This document shows positions 1-8,689 of a stretch of 64,000 nucleotides of DNA, one piece after another; position 1 is the stretch's first letter; each line of letters begins with the position of its first letter. The notes beneath the pieces were generated by a model. The model saw only the letters and a program-made list of their open reading frames with translations, was not told the origin of the DNA and ran no database searches. This stretch comes from Rhizobium sp. J15 (lineage in GTDB: Bacteria > Pseudomonadota > Alphaproteobacteria > Rhizobiales > Rhizobiaceae): NCBI RefSeq assembly GCF_002531825.1, contig NZ_NWSX01000010.1, positions 113,095 to 177,094 on the forward strand, in the 5' to 3' direction. Position numbers and translations under genes: made by a program.

Positions 1-522
1 GTGACGCTTTCGAACCGCAGCACGATCGTCGCGCCCATCGAAGTCGCGACCTTTCCCAAATATGTCGAGGCGCTCGACATCGCGCAGCGCATGAACACGC
101 GGCTAGCCGCGGCGCTCCGGACCGAAGCCGACCTGAAGATCATCGCCAAGCGTCTGAAGTCGTTCGAAACGGCGGTCAAGACGGGCAATCATCTCGCCAT
201 GTCGGAAGCCAACAAGGAATTCCACATGGCGATCGCCCATGCCGGCAAGAACCAGTATCTCGCCTCCTTCTACGAGAAGCTCCTGTCGCAGGGCCAGCGC
301 ATGCTCCACCTGCATTTCGAATATCTGGAGCGGACCCATGAGGGCTATCTCTTGACCGACGAGCACACGCTGATGCTCGATGCCATCCGGGAGAAGAACG
401 TCGATCTGGCCGACGAACTCGCTCACGCCCATACGCGCCAGTTCCAGGACAATTTCATCAACTTCATGCGCGAGAACTACACCACGGATGTCGCGCTGGG
501 CCCGCTGCGGGCGGCGGAGTAA
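1..522 (+). CDS. GntR-family regulator, C-terminal FCD part (5' truncated by window edge)
   Basis: The 173 visible residues are a helical ligand-binding FCD domain of the FadR type: EFHMAIAHAGKN near residue 68, a central RMLHLHF helix and a C-terminal DELAHAHTRQF helix, with histidines where FCD domains bind a metal or acid ligand. The N-terminal winged-helix expected in a protein of about 220-240 residues is missing, so the gene starts left of the window and the GTG at base 1 is probably an internal codon. It ends 4 bp before a ProC-like gene on the same strand, which suggests co-transcription and a role in controlling amino-acid catabolism. The effector is unknown. Confidence 0.8.
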   Translation: MTLSNRSTIVAPIEVATFPKYVEALDIAQRMNTRLAAALRTEADLKIIAKRLKSFETAVKTGNHLAMSEANKEFHMAIAHAGKNQYLASFYEKLLSQGQRMLHLHFEYLERTHEGYLLTDEHTLMLDAIREKNVDLADELAHAHTRQFQDNFINFMRENYTTDVALGPLRAAE

Positions 523-526
523 TCGG

Positions 527-1306
527 ATGAAGATCGACAGCATAGGATTCGTCGGCACCGGCGCCATCACCGAAGCCATGGTTCGCGGCCTTCTGGCCGA
601 ACCGGCCTATGCCTCGGAGATCCATGTCTCGCCGCGAAGCGCTCACATCGCCGCGACGCTGGCAGCCGAATTCGCCTCGGTCAGAATTGCCGGGAACAAT
701 CAGACTGTCGTCGATCGCAGCGACATGGTGTTCCTGGCGATAAGGCCGCAGATCGCCGAGGAGGTCGTGCGGGCGCTGTCGTTCCGGACCGGCCAGACGG
801 TCGTCAGCCTCGTCGCGGCGACGGAGCGCCAGGCCCTGCTCGATTGGATCGGCGCCGATGTCAAACTCGGCCAGGCCATCCCCCTGCCCTTCGTCGCGCA
901 GCGCCACGGCGTCACCGCCATCTATCCCGCCAATGCCGCCATCGCGGCGCTGTTCGACACGCTCGGCACGGCCGTGCAATGTCAGTCGCGGAAGGAGTAC
1001 GATCTCCTCGCAGCCGCAAGCGCCGTCATGTCGACCTATTTCGGCGTCATGGAATCGATCACCGGCTGGCTGGAGAAAAGCGGTCTCGAAAGGGCAAAGA
1101 GCCAAGCCTACATCGCCCCGCTCTTCGCAAGCCTGGCGCAGAAGGCCAACAATCCCGGCAACGAACCCTTCAGCGCGCTGAGCCGCGAATTCGCCACCAA
1201 GGGCGGCCTCAACGAACAGGTGTTTTCCGACTTCGAGAGCAAGGGCGGCCTTGCCGCGCTGAGTGCTGCGCTCGACGGCGTGCTTGCCCGCATCGAGGGC
1301 CGCTGA
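527..1306 (+). CDS. proC: Pyrroline-5-carboxylate reductase family protein
   Basis: A 259-residue NAD(P)-dependent reductase of the ProC family. The N-terminus has the Rossmann signature IGFVGTGAITEAMVRG (residues 5-20), followed by FLAIRPQ at about 68, typical of the P5CR cofactor domain, and a helical C-terminal dimerisation domain. ProC enzymes reduce 1-pyrroline-5-carboxylate to proline. The sequence is divergent and sits next to a GntR regulator in a catabolic region, so it may act on another cyclic imine rather than in housekeeping proline synthesis. The ATG at 527 was chosen because the Rossmann fold begins directly after it; the longer open frame upstream overlaps the regulator. Convergent with the next gene. 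Confidence 0.8.
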   Translation: MKIDSIGFVGTGAITEAMVRGLLAEPAYASEIHVSPRSAHIAATLAAEFASVRIAGNNQTVVDRSDMVFLAIRPQIAEEVVRALSFRTGQTVVSLVAATERQALLDWIGADVKLGQAIPLPFVAQRHGVTAIYPANAAIAALFDTLGTAVQCQSRKEYDLLAAASAVMSTYFGVMESITGWLEKSGLERAKSQAYIAPLFASLAQKANNPGNEPFSALSREFATKGGLNEQVFSDFESKGGLAALSAALDGVLARIEGR

Positions 1307-1312
1307 CATCAC

Positions 1313-1861
1313 TCAGAACGTCGGCGGCGTGCAGGCGCTGATGACTTCGCAGGGCACCGGACCGACACAGCGGAACCGGTGCGGGCGCCGGCTTTCGAAA
1401 TAATAGGCATCTCCCGGCCCGAGGATGCGCCGCTCGTCATCGACAGTCACTTCGAGCCTTCCCGAAAGCACGATCCCGCCCTCTTCCCCTTCATGGACGA
1501 GAGGCACCTTGCCGGTGTCCGCTCCGGGCTGGTAGCACTCCTTGAGGATCTGCAGGCTGCGGCCGAACAGGTTTTCGCCCACCTGCCTGAAGGAAATGGC
1601 GCCCTTGCCGATCTCCACCAGTTCCTCGGCCGCATAGAAGGCCTTCCGTGGGCGGTCGGGCTCGAAGGCGAAGAATTCGGCGAGCCCGATCGGAATGCCG
1701 TCGAGAATGCGTTTCAAGGCCCCGACCGAAGGGTTGGAGGCGTTCGATTCTATGAGCGAGATCGTCGAATTCGGCACGCCGGTGCGCTTGGCGAGTTCGC
1801 GCTGGGAAAGCTTGTGGGCGATGCGGAGATGGCGAAGGCGGCCGCCGATATCGATAGACAT
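1313..1861 (-). CDS. XRE-family regulator with C-terminal cupin domain (PuuR-like)
   Basis: A 182-residue protein with an N-terminal helix-turn-helix (residues 7-60; LSQRELAKRTGVPNSTISLI) and a C-terminal cupin barrel (about 105-175; HEGEEGGIVLSGRLEV, PGDAYYFESRRPHRF). This architecture is that of PuuR and related repressors of polyamine and amino-acid catabolism, in which the cupin senses a small molecule. It is divergent from the aminotransferase at 2004 across 142 bp that hold a perfect inverted repeat at 1919-1940, so the aminotransferase is the likely target. The ligand is unknown. Confidence 0.88.
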   Translation of the reverse strand: MSIDIGGRLRHLRIAHKLSQRELAKRTGVPNSTISLIESNASNPSVGALKRILDGIPIGLAEFFAFEPDRPRKAFYAAEELVEIGKGAISFRQVGENLFGRSLQILKECYQPGADTGKVPLVHEGEEGGIVLSGRLEVTVDDERRILGPGDAYYFESRRPHRFRCVGPVPCEVISACTPPTF

Positions 1862-1918
1862 GATGGGCTCGTTTCTGTTGTCCAGAATATCGAAAACATA
1901 TCCTTGCGCTTTATATAT

Positions 1919-1940
1919 TTCAATTGGTTATGCAATTGAA
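1919..1940. promoter_or_regulatory. Perfect inverted repeat, candidate operator of the XRE-cupin regulator
   Basis: TTCAATTG (1919-1926), six spacer bases, then CAATTGAA (1933-1940). It lies in the divergent promoter region between the XRE-cupin gene (start 1861) and the aminotransferase (start 2004). An 8-bp arm dyad at this spot is what a dimeric XRE protein would bind; the assignment is inferred from position. Confidence 0.55.
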
Positions 1941-2003
1941 GAAAAGGACTTGTTTGCAAAGCGGAAATCACGCCATTCTCGGTTCATTCCCAAGGAGGCC
2001 AGA

Positions 2004-3338
2004 ATGGACCAGATCAACAAGACGAACGCGCCCGTACTCGAAAATTTCTGGATGCCGTTCACCGCGAACCGGCAGTTCAAGGCCACGCCGCGCCTTCTCG
2101 CAGCCGCCGAAGGCATGTATTACACCGATGTCGATGGGAACCGCGTTCTCGACGGCACGGCCGGCCTCTGGTGCTGCAATGCCGGCCACGGCCGCAAGAA
2201 GATCGCCCAGGCCGTCGAGCGGCAGCTTTCGACCATGGACTATGCCCCGACCTTCCAGATGGGCCATCCCATCGCCTTCGACTTTGCCGCAAAGCTCGCC
2301 GCAAACGCGCCGGGCGGCGCTGATGCCAAGCTCGACCGCATCTTCTTTACCGGCTCTGGTTCGGAATCGGTCGATACAGCCCTAAAGATCGCCATCGCCT
2401 ATCAGCGCGCCATCGGCCAGGGCACCCGGACGCGCATCATCGGGCGCGAAAAGGGATATCACGGCGTCGGCTTCGGCGGCATTTCCGTCGGCGGCCTCGT
2501 CAACAACCGCCGGGTCTTCCCGCAAATCCCGGCCGACCATATGCGCCATACGCTCGATGTCGAGCGGAACGCCTTCTCCAAGGGGCTTCCCGCCCACGGC
2601 ATCGAGCTCGCCGACGATCTCGAACGGCTGGTGCAGCTGCACGGCGCCGAAACCATCGCCGCCGTCATCGTCGAGCCGATGTCGGGCTCGGCCGGCGTCG
2701 TCCTGCCGCCGAAGGGTTATCTCGAAAAGCTGCGCGCCACTGCCGACAAGCACGGTATCCTGCTGATCTTCGACGAGGTCATCACCGGCTTCGGCCGTCT
2801 CGGCACGCCGTTCGCGGCGGATTATTTCGGCGTCATGCCTGATCTCGTCACCACGGCGAAGGGTCTGACCAACGGCGCGATTCCCATGGGCGCGGTCTTT
2901 GCCAGCCGCAAGATCTACGACGGCCTGATGGTCGGGCCGGAAAATGCGATCGAGCTCTTCCACGGCTATACCTATTCCGGCCATCCGGTCGCCTGCGCCG
3001 CCGGTCTCGCCACCCTCGAAATCTACGAGGAAGAGGGCCTGCTCACCCGCGCATCCGAGCTCGCCGACCACTGGCAGGAAGCCCTCCACTCGCTGAAGGG
3101 CCTGCCTCATGTCGTCGACATCCGCAATCTCGGCCTGGTCGGCGCCGTCGAACTCGCGCCCCGCGCTGCTACGCCCGGAACCCGCGCCTACGACGTCTTC
3201 GTCGATTGCTTCAAGAAGGGCCTGCTGATCCGCGTGACCGGCGACATCATCGCGCTGTCTCCGCCGCTCATCGTCGAGAAGGAGCAGATCGACACGATCG
3301 TCTCGACGATCGCCGATGCGCTGAAGCGCGCGGCATAA
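2004..3338 (+). CDS. Class III omega-amino acid--pyruvate aminotransferase
   Basis: A 444-residue PLP-dependent fold-type I aminotransferase. Visible landmarks are ENFWMPFTANRQFK at the N-terminus (usual for beta-alanine/omega-amino acid:pyruvate transaminases), the cofactor-pocket stretch FFTGSGSESVDTALKIA, LIFDEVITGFGR with the PLP-contacting Asp, and the Schiff-base lysine K286 in TTAKGLTNGAIPMGA. These enzymes move a terminal amino group to pyruvate to give alanine and a semialdehyde. ATG 2004 follows AAGGAGG; a longer frame from 1695 runs into the regulator and was rejected. Alanine from this reaction could feed the racemase/dehydrogenase operon nearby. The exact amino donor is not readable. 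Confidence 0.9.
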   Translation: MDQINKTNAPVLENFWMPFTANRQFKATPRLLAAAEGMYYTDVDGNRVLDGTAGLWCCNAGHGRKKIAQAVERQLSTMDYAPTFQMGHPIAFDFAAKLAANAPGGADAKLDRIFFTGSGSESVDTALKIAIAYQRAIGQGTRTRIIGREKGYHGVGFGGISVGGLVNNRRVFPQIPADHMRHTLDVERNAFSKGLPAHGIELADDLERLVQLHGAETIAAVIVEPMSGSAGVVLPPKGYLEKLRATADKHGILLIFDEVITGFGRLGTPFAADYFGVMPDLVTTAKGLTNGAIPMGAVFASRKIYDGLMVGPENAIELFHGYTYSGHPVACAAGLATLEIYEEEGLLTRASELADHWQEALHSLKGLPHVVDIRNLGLVGAVELAPRAATPGTRAYDVFVDCFKKGLLIRVTGDIIALSPPLIVEKEQIDTIVSTIADALKRAA

Positions 3339-3351
3339 CTTTGCCAGCCAA

Positions 3352-3382
3352 CCGATGCGGTGGCGAAACGCCACCGCATCGG
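3352..3382. terminator. Bidirectional hairpin between aminotransferase and Lrp gene
   Basis: A perfect 14-bp stem (3352-3365 pairing with 3369-3382) with an AAA loop lies between the convergent ends of the aminotransferase and the Lrp/AsnC gene. There is no long T tract, so it may stop or stabilise both transcripts. Confidence 0.7.
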
Positions 3383-3383
3383 C

Positions 3384-3866
3384 TCACCCGACGGGCACGC
3401 CGAGCCCGACCTTGACCCGGTCCATCGCAACGAAGGTCCGGAAGCGTTTGACGTTGTTGTTGCCGAAGAAGAGCCGGCGCGTCAGCGCCTCGTAATCGGC
3501 CATCGACGGCACGACGATAACCAGAATGAAATCCGCTTCGCCGGTGACGTAATAGCATTGCTGGATCTCAGCGGCGGCCGCGAATTCCTTCTTCGCCCGC
3601 TCGATCTGATCGGCGGTTTCGCTGATCACCTCCACCTCGACGAAGATCGTGATCGACTGCCCGACCGCCTCCGGCTCGACGACTGCGACATCCGCCCGGA
3701 TCACGCCCTCCTCCCGCATTCGCTTGATCCGCCGCTGAACGGCGGGCGCCGAAAGATTGACCGCTTCGCCGATCGTGCGCTGCGGGGTCATGTTGTCCTG
3801 CTGCAGGATGGCGAGGATCTTGCGGTCGAAGGCGTCGAGAGGAGAGGTCTGAACACGCTTGCTCAA
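3384..3866 (-). CDS. Lrp/AsnC-family transcriptional regulator
   Basis: About 160 residues: N-terminal winged helix (LDAFDRKILAILQQDN, then TIGEAVNLSAPAVQRRIKRM) and a C-terminal RAM ligand-binding domain (VTGEADFILVIVVPS, then a C-terminal FRTFVAMDRVKVGLGVPV). I place the start at the TTG at 3866, preceded by GGAG, because the family begins a few residues before LDxxDRKIL; upstream in-frame residues look non-conserved. Divergent from the diaminopropionate ammonia-lyase (start 3973), which it probably controls in response to an amino acid. Confidence 0.87.
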   Translation of the reverse strand: MSKRVQTSPLDAFDRKILAILQQDNMTPQRTIGEAVNLSAPAVQRRIKRMREEGVIRADVAVVEPEAVGQSITIFVEVEVISETADQIERAKKEFAAAAEIQQCYYVTGEADFILVIVVPSMADYEALTRRLFFGNNNVKRFRTFVAMDRVKVGLGVPVG

Positions 3867-3972
3867 ATGAATGCTCCGGCGAAACAAAATTGCAAATGAA
3901 CCCGCCAATATCAGCGCCTTTTTCGTGAGCGGTGCAATAGAGTTCAGCGACATCACGAAATCGAGGTTCGCC

Positions 3973-5184
3973 ATGTTTCTTCCAAACACCACTGCCAGCT
4001 ATCGGCTGCCGCTCGATCCGCGAGAACAGCAGACGCTCGGCATCGCCGCCGCCGAAGAGGTGGAGCGCTACCTCGCCTTTCGCGAGGACCATGCGGTTAC
4101 GCCGCTCGTCGCGCTGCCGGGACTGGCGCGCGACATCGGCGTCGGCGCGATCCACGTCAAGGATGAGGGCCATCGCTTCGGCCTCGGCAGCTTCAAGGCG
4201 CTCGGCGGCGCCTATGCGGTGATCCGTCTCGTCCTCGAACAGGCCCGGCGGAAACTCGGCCGCGACGTCGATATGGCCGAGCTGCATTCCGAAGAGGTCC
4301 GCGCCGTTGCGCGCGAGATGACGGTTGCCTGCGCCACCGACGGCAATCATGGCCGCTCGGTTGCCCAGGGGGCTCAGTTCGTCGGTGCGCGCGCCGCGAT
4401 CTTCGTGCACGCAGGCGTCAGCGATGAACGCGTCGCCGCCATCGCCCGTTTCGGCGCAGAGATGATCCGCGTCGAGGGCACCTATGACGACTCCGTCCGC
4501 GAGGCGGCCCGCATCGCCGAGGCGAAGGGCTGGATCATCGTCTCGGACACCTCATGGCCGGGCTACGAGCGCATCCCCGGCCTGGTGATGCAGGGCTATA
4601 CCGCGCTGATCCGGGAAGCACTGAGCCAGATGCCGGAGCCGCCGACGCATGTGTTCATTCAATCGGGCGTCGGCGGCATTGCCGCCGCGGTCGCCGGCCA
4701 TCTGGCGATTGCGCTCGGCGAGCGGCGTCCCGTCTTCACCGTCGTCGATCCCGCCCGCGCGGCGTGCCTCTTCGAAACGGCGCGCGCCGGCCATCCCGTT
4801 ACGGTCGCCCATGGCGAACCGACAGTCATGGCGATGCTGGAATGTTATGAGCCCTCGCTGGTCGCCTGGCGTGTTCTTTCGCGTGCGGCCGATGCCTTCA
4901 TGACGGTGGAGGAGACTGAGGCGACCGCGATCATGAACCGCCTTGCCCGCCCCGTTGCCGGCGATCCCGCGATCGTCGCCGGCGAAAGTGGCGGCGTCGG
5001 CCTCGCAGCCGCCATCAAAGCCGCCGCCGACCCGGCGAGCAGGGCGGCGCTTGCGATCGGCCAAGGCTCCCGCATCTTCGTCGTCAACACGGAGGGTGCG
5101 ACCGATCCGGGCAAATACGAAGAAATCACCGGCCTGCCGCCCGCCGCGGTCGCCGCGAAGAACCGGCAAGGAGCCATGGCATGA
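3973..5184 (+). CDS. dpaL: Diaminopropionate ammonia-lyase
   Basis: A 403-residue fold-type II PLP enzyme. The Schiff-base lysine is K75 in GLGSFKALGGAYAV, followed by CATDGNHGRSVAQGA (phosphate and substrate loop) and QSGVGGIAAAVAGH, the pattern of the YgeX/DpaL family, which splits 2,3-diaminopropionate into pyruvate and two ammonia. Length matches the family (about 400). The stop overlaps the next start as ATGA (5181-5184), giving tight coupling to two M20 hydrolases. This suggests a pathway releasing an amino acid from an acylated or carbamoylated precursor, then deaminating it. Confidence 0.88.
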   Translation: MFLPNTTASYRLPLDPREQQTLGIAAAEEVERYLAFREDHAVTPLVALPGLARDIGVGAIHVKDEGHRFGLGSFKALGGAYAVIRLVLEQARRKLGRDVDMAELHSEEVRAVAREMTVACATDGNHGRSVAQGAQFVGARAAIFVHAGVSDERVAAIARFGAEMIRVEGTYDDSVREAARIAEAKGWIIVSDTSWPGYERIPGLVMQGYTALIREALSQMPEPPTHVFIQSGVGGIAAAVAGHLAIALGERRPVFTVVDPARAACLFETARAGHPVTVAHGEPTVMAMLECYEPSLVAWRVLSRAADAFMTVEETEATAIMNRLARPVAGDPAIVAGESGGVGLAAAIKAAADPASRAALAIGQGSRIFVVNTEGATDPGKYEEITGLPPAAVAAKNRQGAMA

Positions 5185-6428
5185 CTAAGCCATCCATCGA
5201 TGCGGCCCGTCTTCTCGGACGCATCAGGACGCTCGGCGAGATCGGCCGGGACAGCAAAGGCCGGCTCGTCCGGCTGGCGGCGTCCGATACGGAAAAACTC
5301 GGCCGCGACCAGTTCGTGGCCTGGATCGCAGGCGCCGGACTCGAGGTCGCCATCGATCGCATCGGCAATATCTTCGGCATCTGGAAGCCGGATGGTGTGG
5401 CAGACGAAGCGCCCATTCTGCTCGGCTCGCATATCGACACGGTCATCGGTGCCGGCATCTATGACGGCTGCTACGGCACGCTGTCGGGGCTTGAAGTGAT
5501 CGAGACGCTGAAGGCGGAAGGTCTGGCGCCATCCCGGCCGGTCGCCGTTGCGGCCTTCACCAACGAGGAAGGCGTGCGCTACGCGCCCGATATGATGGGA
5601 TCGCTGGTCTATGCGGGCGGTCTCGACGTCGATGCCGTGCTTGCCACAATCGGCACCGACGGGACTGTTCTCGGCGAGGAGCTGAAGCGCATCGGCTATG
5701 CCGGCGAATATGAGCCGGGCTTCCTGAAACCGCATGCCTATATCGAGCTGCATATCGAGCAGGGGCCGGTCCTCGAACGCGGGGGTATTCCCGTCGGCGC
5801 CGTGGAAGACCTTCAGGGCATTTCCTGGCAGAAGGTGACTATCACCGGTGACGCCAACCATGCGGGAACGACGCCGATCTCGATGCGCCGCGATGCGGGT
5901 CATGCCGCGGCACGGGTCGTCACCTTCCTGCGCGACCGGGCAAAGACCTCGAACACGCCGACGGTGGCGACGGTCGGCTGCATGAATTTCGAACCGAACG
6001 CGATCAATGTGATCCCGTCGCGGGCGACCTTCACGGTCGATCTGCGCGACCCGGACGAAGATCGCCTCCGGGAAGAAGAAGCCGCGCTCGCATCCTTCCT
6101 GGAGGGCCTCTCGGCCGAGGAGCAAGTCAGCATATCGGTGGAAAGGCTTGCCCGGTTCGAGCCGGTGAAATTCGATTTGGGAATTGTCGAGCTCATCGAA
6201 GACTCCGCAGGAAAGCGGGGTCTCGCCTGCCGGCGGATGACCTCGGGCGCCGGCCACGATGCGCAGATGATCGCCAGGATCGCCCCGTCGGCGATGATCT
6301 TCGTTCCGAGCGCCGGTGGCATCAGCCACAATCCAAAGGAATACACCGCTGACGAAGATCTCGTTGCAGGCGCCAACATCCTGCTCGACGTCGTTCGCCG
6401 CCTCGCCACGGAAGGACTGCCGGCATGA
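5181..6428 (+). CDS. M20 Zn-dependent hydrolase of the N-carbamoyl-L-amino-acid hydrolase / allantoate amidohydrolase type
   Basis: A 415-residue protein with di-metal M20 landmarks: LGSHIDTVIGAGIYDG (metal His and bridging Asp), AFTNEEGVRY (Glu-Glu pair), ELHIEQGPVLE (metal His, family-specific) and SGAGHDAQMIAR near the C-terminus. This set is that of HyuC, AllC and beta-ureidopropionase enzymes, which remove a carbamoyl or related group to release ammonia and CO2 or an amino acid. It overlaps dpaL by 4 bp and its own end overlaps the next M20 gene by 4 bp, so the three form one operon. Substrate is not determined. Confidence 0.87.
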   Translation: MTKPSIDAARLLGRIRTLGEIGRDSKGRLVRLAASDTEKLGRDQFVAWIAGAGLEVAIDRIGNIFGIWKPDGVADEAPILLGSHIDTVIGAGIYDGCYGTLSGLEVIETLKAEGLAPSRPVAVAAFTNEEGVRYAPDMMGSLVYAGGLDVDAVLATIGTDGTVLGEELKRIGYAGEYEPGFLKPHAYIELHIEQGPVLERGGIPVGAVEDLQGISWQKVTITGDANHAGTTPISMRRDAGHAAARVVTFLRDRAKTSNTPTVATVGCMNFEPNAINVIPSRATFTVDLRDPDEDRLREEEAALASFLEGLSAEEQVSISVERLARFEPVKFDLGIVELIEDSAGKRGLACRRMTSGAGHDAQMIARIAPSAMIFVPSAGGISHNPKEYTADEDLVAGANILLDVVRRLATEGLPA

Positions 6429-7585
6429 GCATCGACAGGAATGCGCTTCACGCGGACATGACGGAATGGAGACGCCATCTCCACGCCCATCCCGAGTTCG
6501 GCTTCGAGGAGCAGCGGACCGCTGCCTTCGTCGCGGCCAAGCTCAGGGAGTTCGGCTTCGATGAGGTCGCTGAAGGCATCGGCGGCACCGGCGTCGTCGG
6601 AACGTTGAAGCGCGGCAGCGGCAATCGCGCCATTGCGCTACGCGCGGATATGGATGCCCTGCGCATCAGCGAACAGACGAACGCCTCATACCGGTCGCAG
6701 AACCCCGGCACCATGCACGCCTGCGGGCACGACGGCCACACCACCATGCTGCTCGGCGCGGCAAAGACCCTGGCTCAAGAAGGCGGCTTCGACGGCACCG
6801 TGCGCTTCCTCTTCCAGCCGGCCGAGGAATGGGGCAAGGGCGCGCTCGCGATGATCGCCGACGGGCTTTTCGAGCGTTTCCCCTTCGACGAGATCTACGG
6901 CATCCACAATATGCCGGGGCTCGGCGTCGGCAATTTCCAAACGCGTCCCGAAGCGTTCATGTCGGCCGAGGACAATTTCGAGATCACGCTGACCGGTATC
7001 GGCGGCCATGCCGCGCGGCCGCATTGGGGCAATGAAGTGCTCGTCGCCGCCTGCGCGCTGGTGACAAACCTGCAGACGATCGTCTCGCGGCGACTGGACC
7101 CGGCCGATATCGGCGTCGTCTCCGTCACCGAGCTGATCGCCGACGGCACGCGCAACGCGCTTCCCGGCCTTGCCCGCATTCTCGGCGACGCCCGCAGCTT
7201 CCGTCCGGAGATCAGCGAGACCATCGAAAAGCAGATGCGCGTCATCGCCGAGGGTACGGCCATGGCCTACAACGTCAAGGCCGACGTTCTCTATACCAGG
7301 GAATTCGTGCCGCTCATGAACGATCCCCTCCTGACGGAGGAAGCCCTGGCGGTGGGGCGCGGTCTCTACGGCGCTTCGAATGTCGCCATCGCGAGCAAGC
7401 CGATGACAGGGTCGGAAGATTTCGCGCAGTTCCTTGCGAAAGTGCCGGGCTGCTTCGTGTTCCTCGGCAACGGCGAAAGCTCGCCGCCGCTCCACAACCC
7501 GACCTATGATTTCAACGATGCGGGCCTGCTCCATGGGGCCGACTTCCACGCCGGAATCGTCCGTCGGCGGCTCCGGGCAGGCTGA
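6425..7585 (+). CDS. M20 aminoacylase / hippurate-hydrolase-type amidohydrolase
   Basis: A 386-residue M20D amidohydrolase: HLHAHPEFGFEEQRT at the N-terminus, DMDALRI, MHACGHDGHTTMLLG (metal ligands), FQPAEEWGKGA (catalytic Glu) and MTGSEDFAQFL, with the lid-domain motif GIGGHAARPH. Such enzymes cleave N-acyl amino acids. It is the last gene of the dpaL operon (ATGA overlap upstream) and converges on an AraC-type gene 4 bp away. It may deacylate the precursor handled by the two enzymes encoded upstream. Confidence 0.87.
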   Translation: MSIDRNALHADMTEWRRHLHAHPEFGFEEQRTAAFVAAKLREFGFDEVAEGIGGTGVVGTLKRGSGNRAIALRADMDALRISEQTNASYRSQNPGTMHACGHDGHTTMLLGAAKTLAQEGGFDGTVRFLFQPAEEWGKGALAMIADGLFERFPFDEIYGIHNMPGLGVGNFQTRPEAFMSAEDNFEITLTGIGGHAARPHWGNEVLVAACALVTNLQTIVSRRLDPADIGVVSVTELIADGTRNALPGLARILGDARSFRPEISETIEKQMRVIAEGTAMAYNVKADVLYTREFVPLMNDPLLTEEALAVGRGLYGASNVAIASKPMTGSEDFAQFLAKVPGCFVFLGNGESSPPLHNPTYDFNDAGLLHGADFHAGIVRRRLRAG

Positions 7586-7588
7586 CGC

Positions 7589-8608
7589 TCACTGCTTGAA
7601 GACCTGTGAGGGCAGTTGGCCGAAACGCTTCCTGTATTCGGCTGCAAACCGCCCGAGATGGGTGAAGCCCCATCTGAACGCGATCTCGGCGACGGCCTGC
7701 CTGCCGCCGGTTTCCAGCAATTCGCTGTGGGCCGCCAGCATGCGGATTTCCTGCAGATAGGACATCGGGGTCGTGTTCCTGAACTGCCGGAAACCCTGCT
7801 GCAGGGTCCGCACGCTGACCTTGGCGGCCGCCGCTATGTCGTCGAGCGAGATCGGCTCGGCGATGTGTTCCTGCATGTAATCGATGGCCCATTTGACGTG
7901 GCGCGGCGCCGGCGCCGGAGCGGTCAGCGCCAGCTCGTCCGAATAGCGATTGGGACAGGCCTCCAGAAGCAGGTAGATCACCGCATCGGAGAGCGAGCTG
8001 ACAGCCAGCGGCGAGCGCCGCAGCGGTCCGTTTTCGGCAAGGCCGGCATGAAGGTTCGCCACGATCTGCTGCACGATGAGTCCGGGACCGGCCGCAAGAT
8101 CGATATCGGGATGAATGCCGATGTCGCCCGTGATCGTTCGCTCGAACATATGCGTGAGGCGCCTGACGATCATCTCCCGATCGATGAACATGCACAGGTG
8201 ATGGCGGGGGCCGAAGATGCTGGTGCCCCTGGCACGGCCCGGCTCCAGGATTACGCCCCGGCCGGGCACGGAATAGATCGGCTCCTTGCTGCCCCCGAAG
8301 AGCATGTTGCCCTCCGTCGGCAGAAATATGGCCAATCTGTCGATGACACCGTCCCGCTTGCCGACAAGCGTGCCTTCATAGGAGCAATCGGCAACGCTGA
8401 CATCTCCCGCCGAGATGAAATTGCAGTGATAGGAAATCGGCGCATTGCCCTCCGCCATCATCCTGATCGCTGCTTTCGGCGTCGACAATGCTTCCGAGAG
8501 CTGGTCGGGGTCCGTTCCACTCTGCACCATTTCCCGAAAGGACATGCCTGCCATCGCCGTCTCGCGGGAAAGATCGGCGGTGCTGTGCCTGTGAGGATTA
8601 ACGGACAT
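7589..8608 (-). CDS. AraC-family transcriptional regulator
   Basis: A 339-residue regulator. The C-terminal 100 residues form the paired AraC helix-turn-helix (ISLDDIAAAAKVSVRTLQQGFR and AVAEIAFRWGFTHLGRFAAEYRKR, ending GQLPSQVFKQ). The N-terminal about 220 residues form a cupin-like effector domain of the AraC-binding-like type, with FLPTEGNMLFGG in the centre. The stop is 4 bp from the end of the convergent amidohydrolase. A TGTACA repeat pair lies just upstream of the start. Target genes may be the dad operon or the amidohydrolases; nothing in the sequence decides. Confidence 0.88.
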   Translation of the reverse strand: MSVNPHRHSTADLSRETAMAGMSFREMVQSGTDPDQLSEALSTPKAAIRMMAEGNAPISYHCNFISAGDVSVADCSYEGTLVGKRDGVIDRLAIFLPTEGNMLFGGSKEPIYSVPGRGVILEPGRARGTSIFGPRHHLCMFIDREMIVRRLTHMFERTITGDIGIHPDIDLAAGPGLIVQQIVANLHAGLAENGPLRRSPLAVSSLSDAVIYLLLEACPNRYSDELALTAPAPAPRHVKWAIDYMQEHIAEPISLDDIAAAAKVSVRTLQQGFRQFRNTTPMSYLQEIRMLAAHSELLETGGRQAVAEIAFRWGFTHLGRFAAEYRKRFGQLPSQVFKQ

Positions 8609-8649
8609 TCGTGACCTCGGATGACGGCTTCCCCGAGGGATAACCGATT

Positions 8650-8665
8650 TGTACAGTCATGTACA
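8650..8665. promoter_or_regulatory. TGTACA repeat pair upstream of the AraC-type gene
   Basis: Two TGTACA hexamers (8650-8655 and 8660-8665), each self-complementary and 10 bp apart (one helical turn), in the 81 bp between the dadA stop and the AraC-type start. The same-face spacing fits an AraC-type or other dimeric regulator. Binding is not shown. Confidence 0.35.
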
Positions 8666-8689
8666 TTCCCTTTCCTCCCGCTTGCGCGC

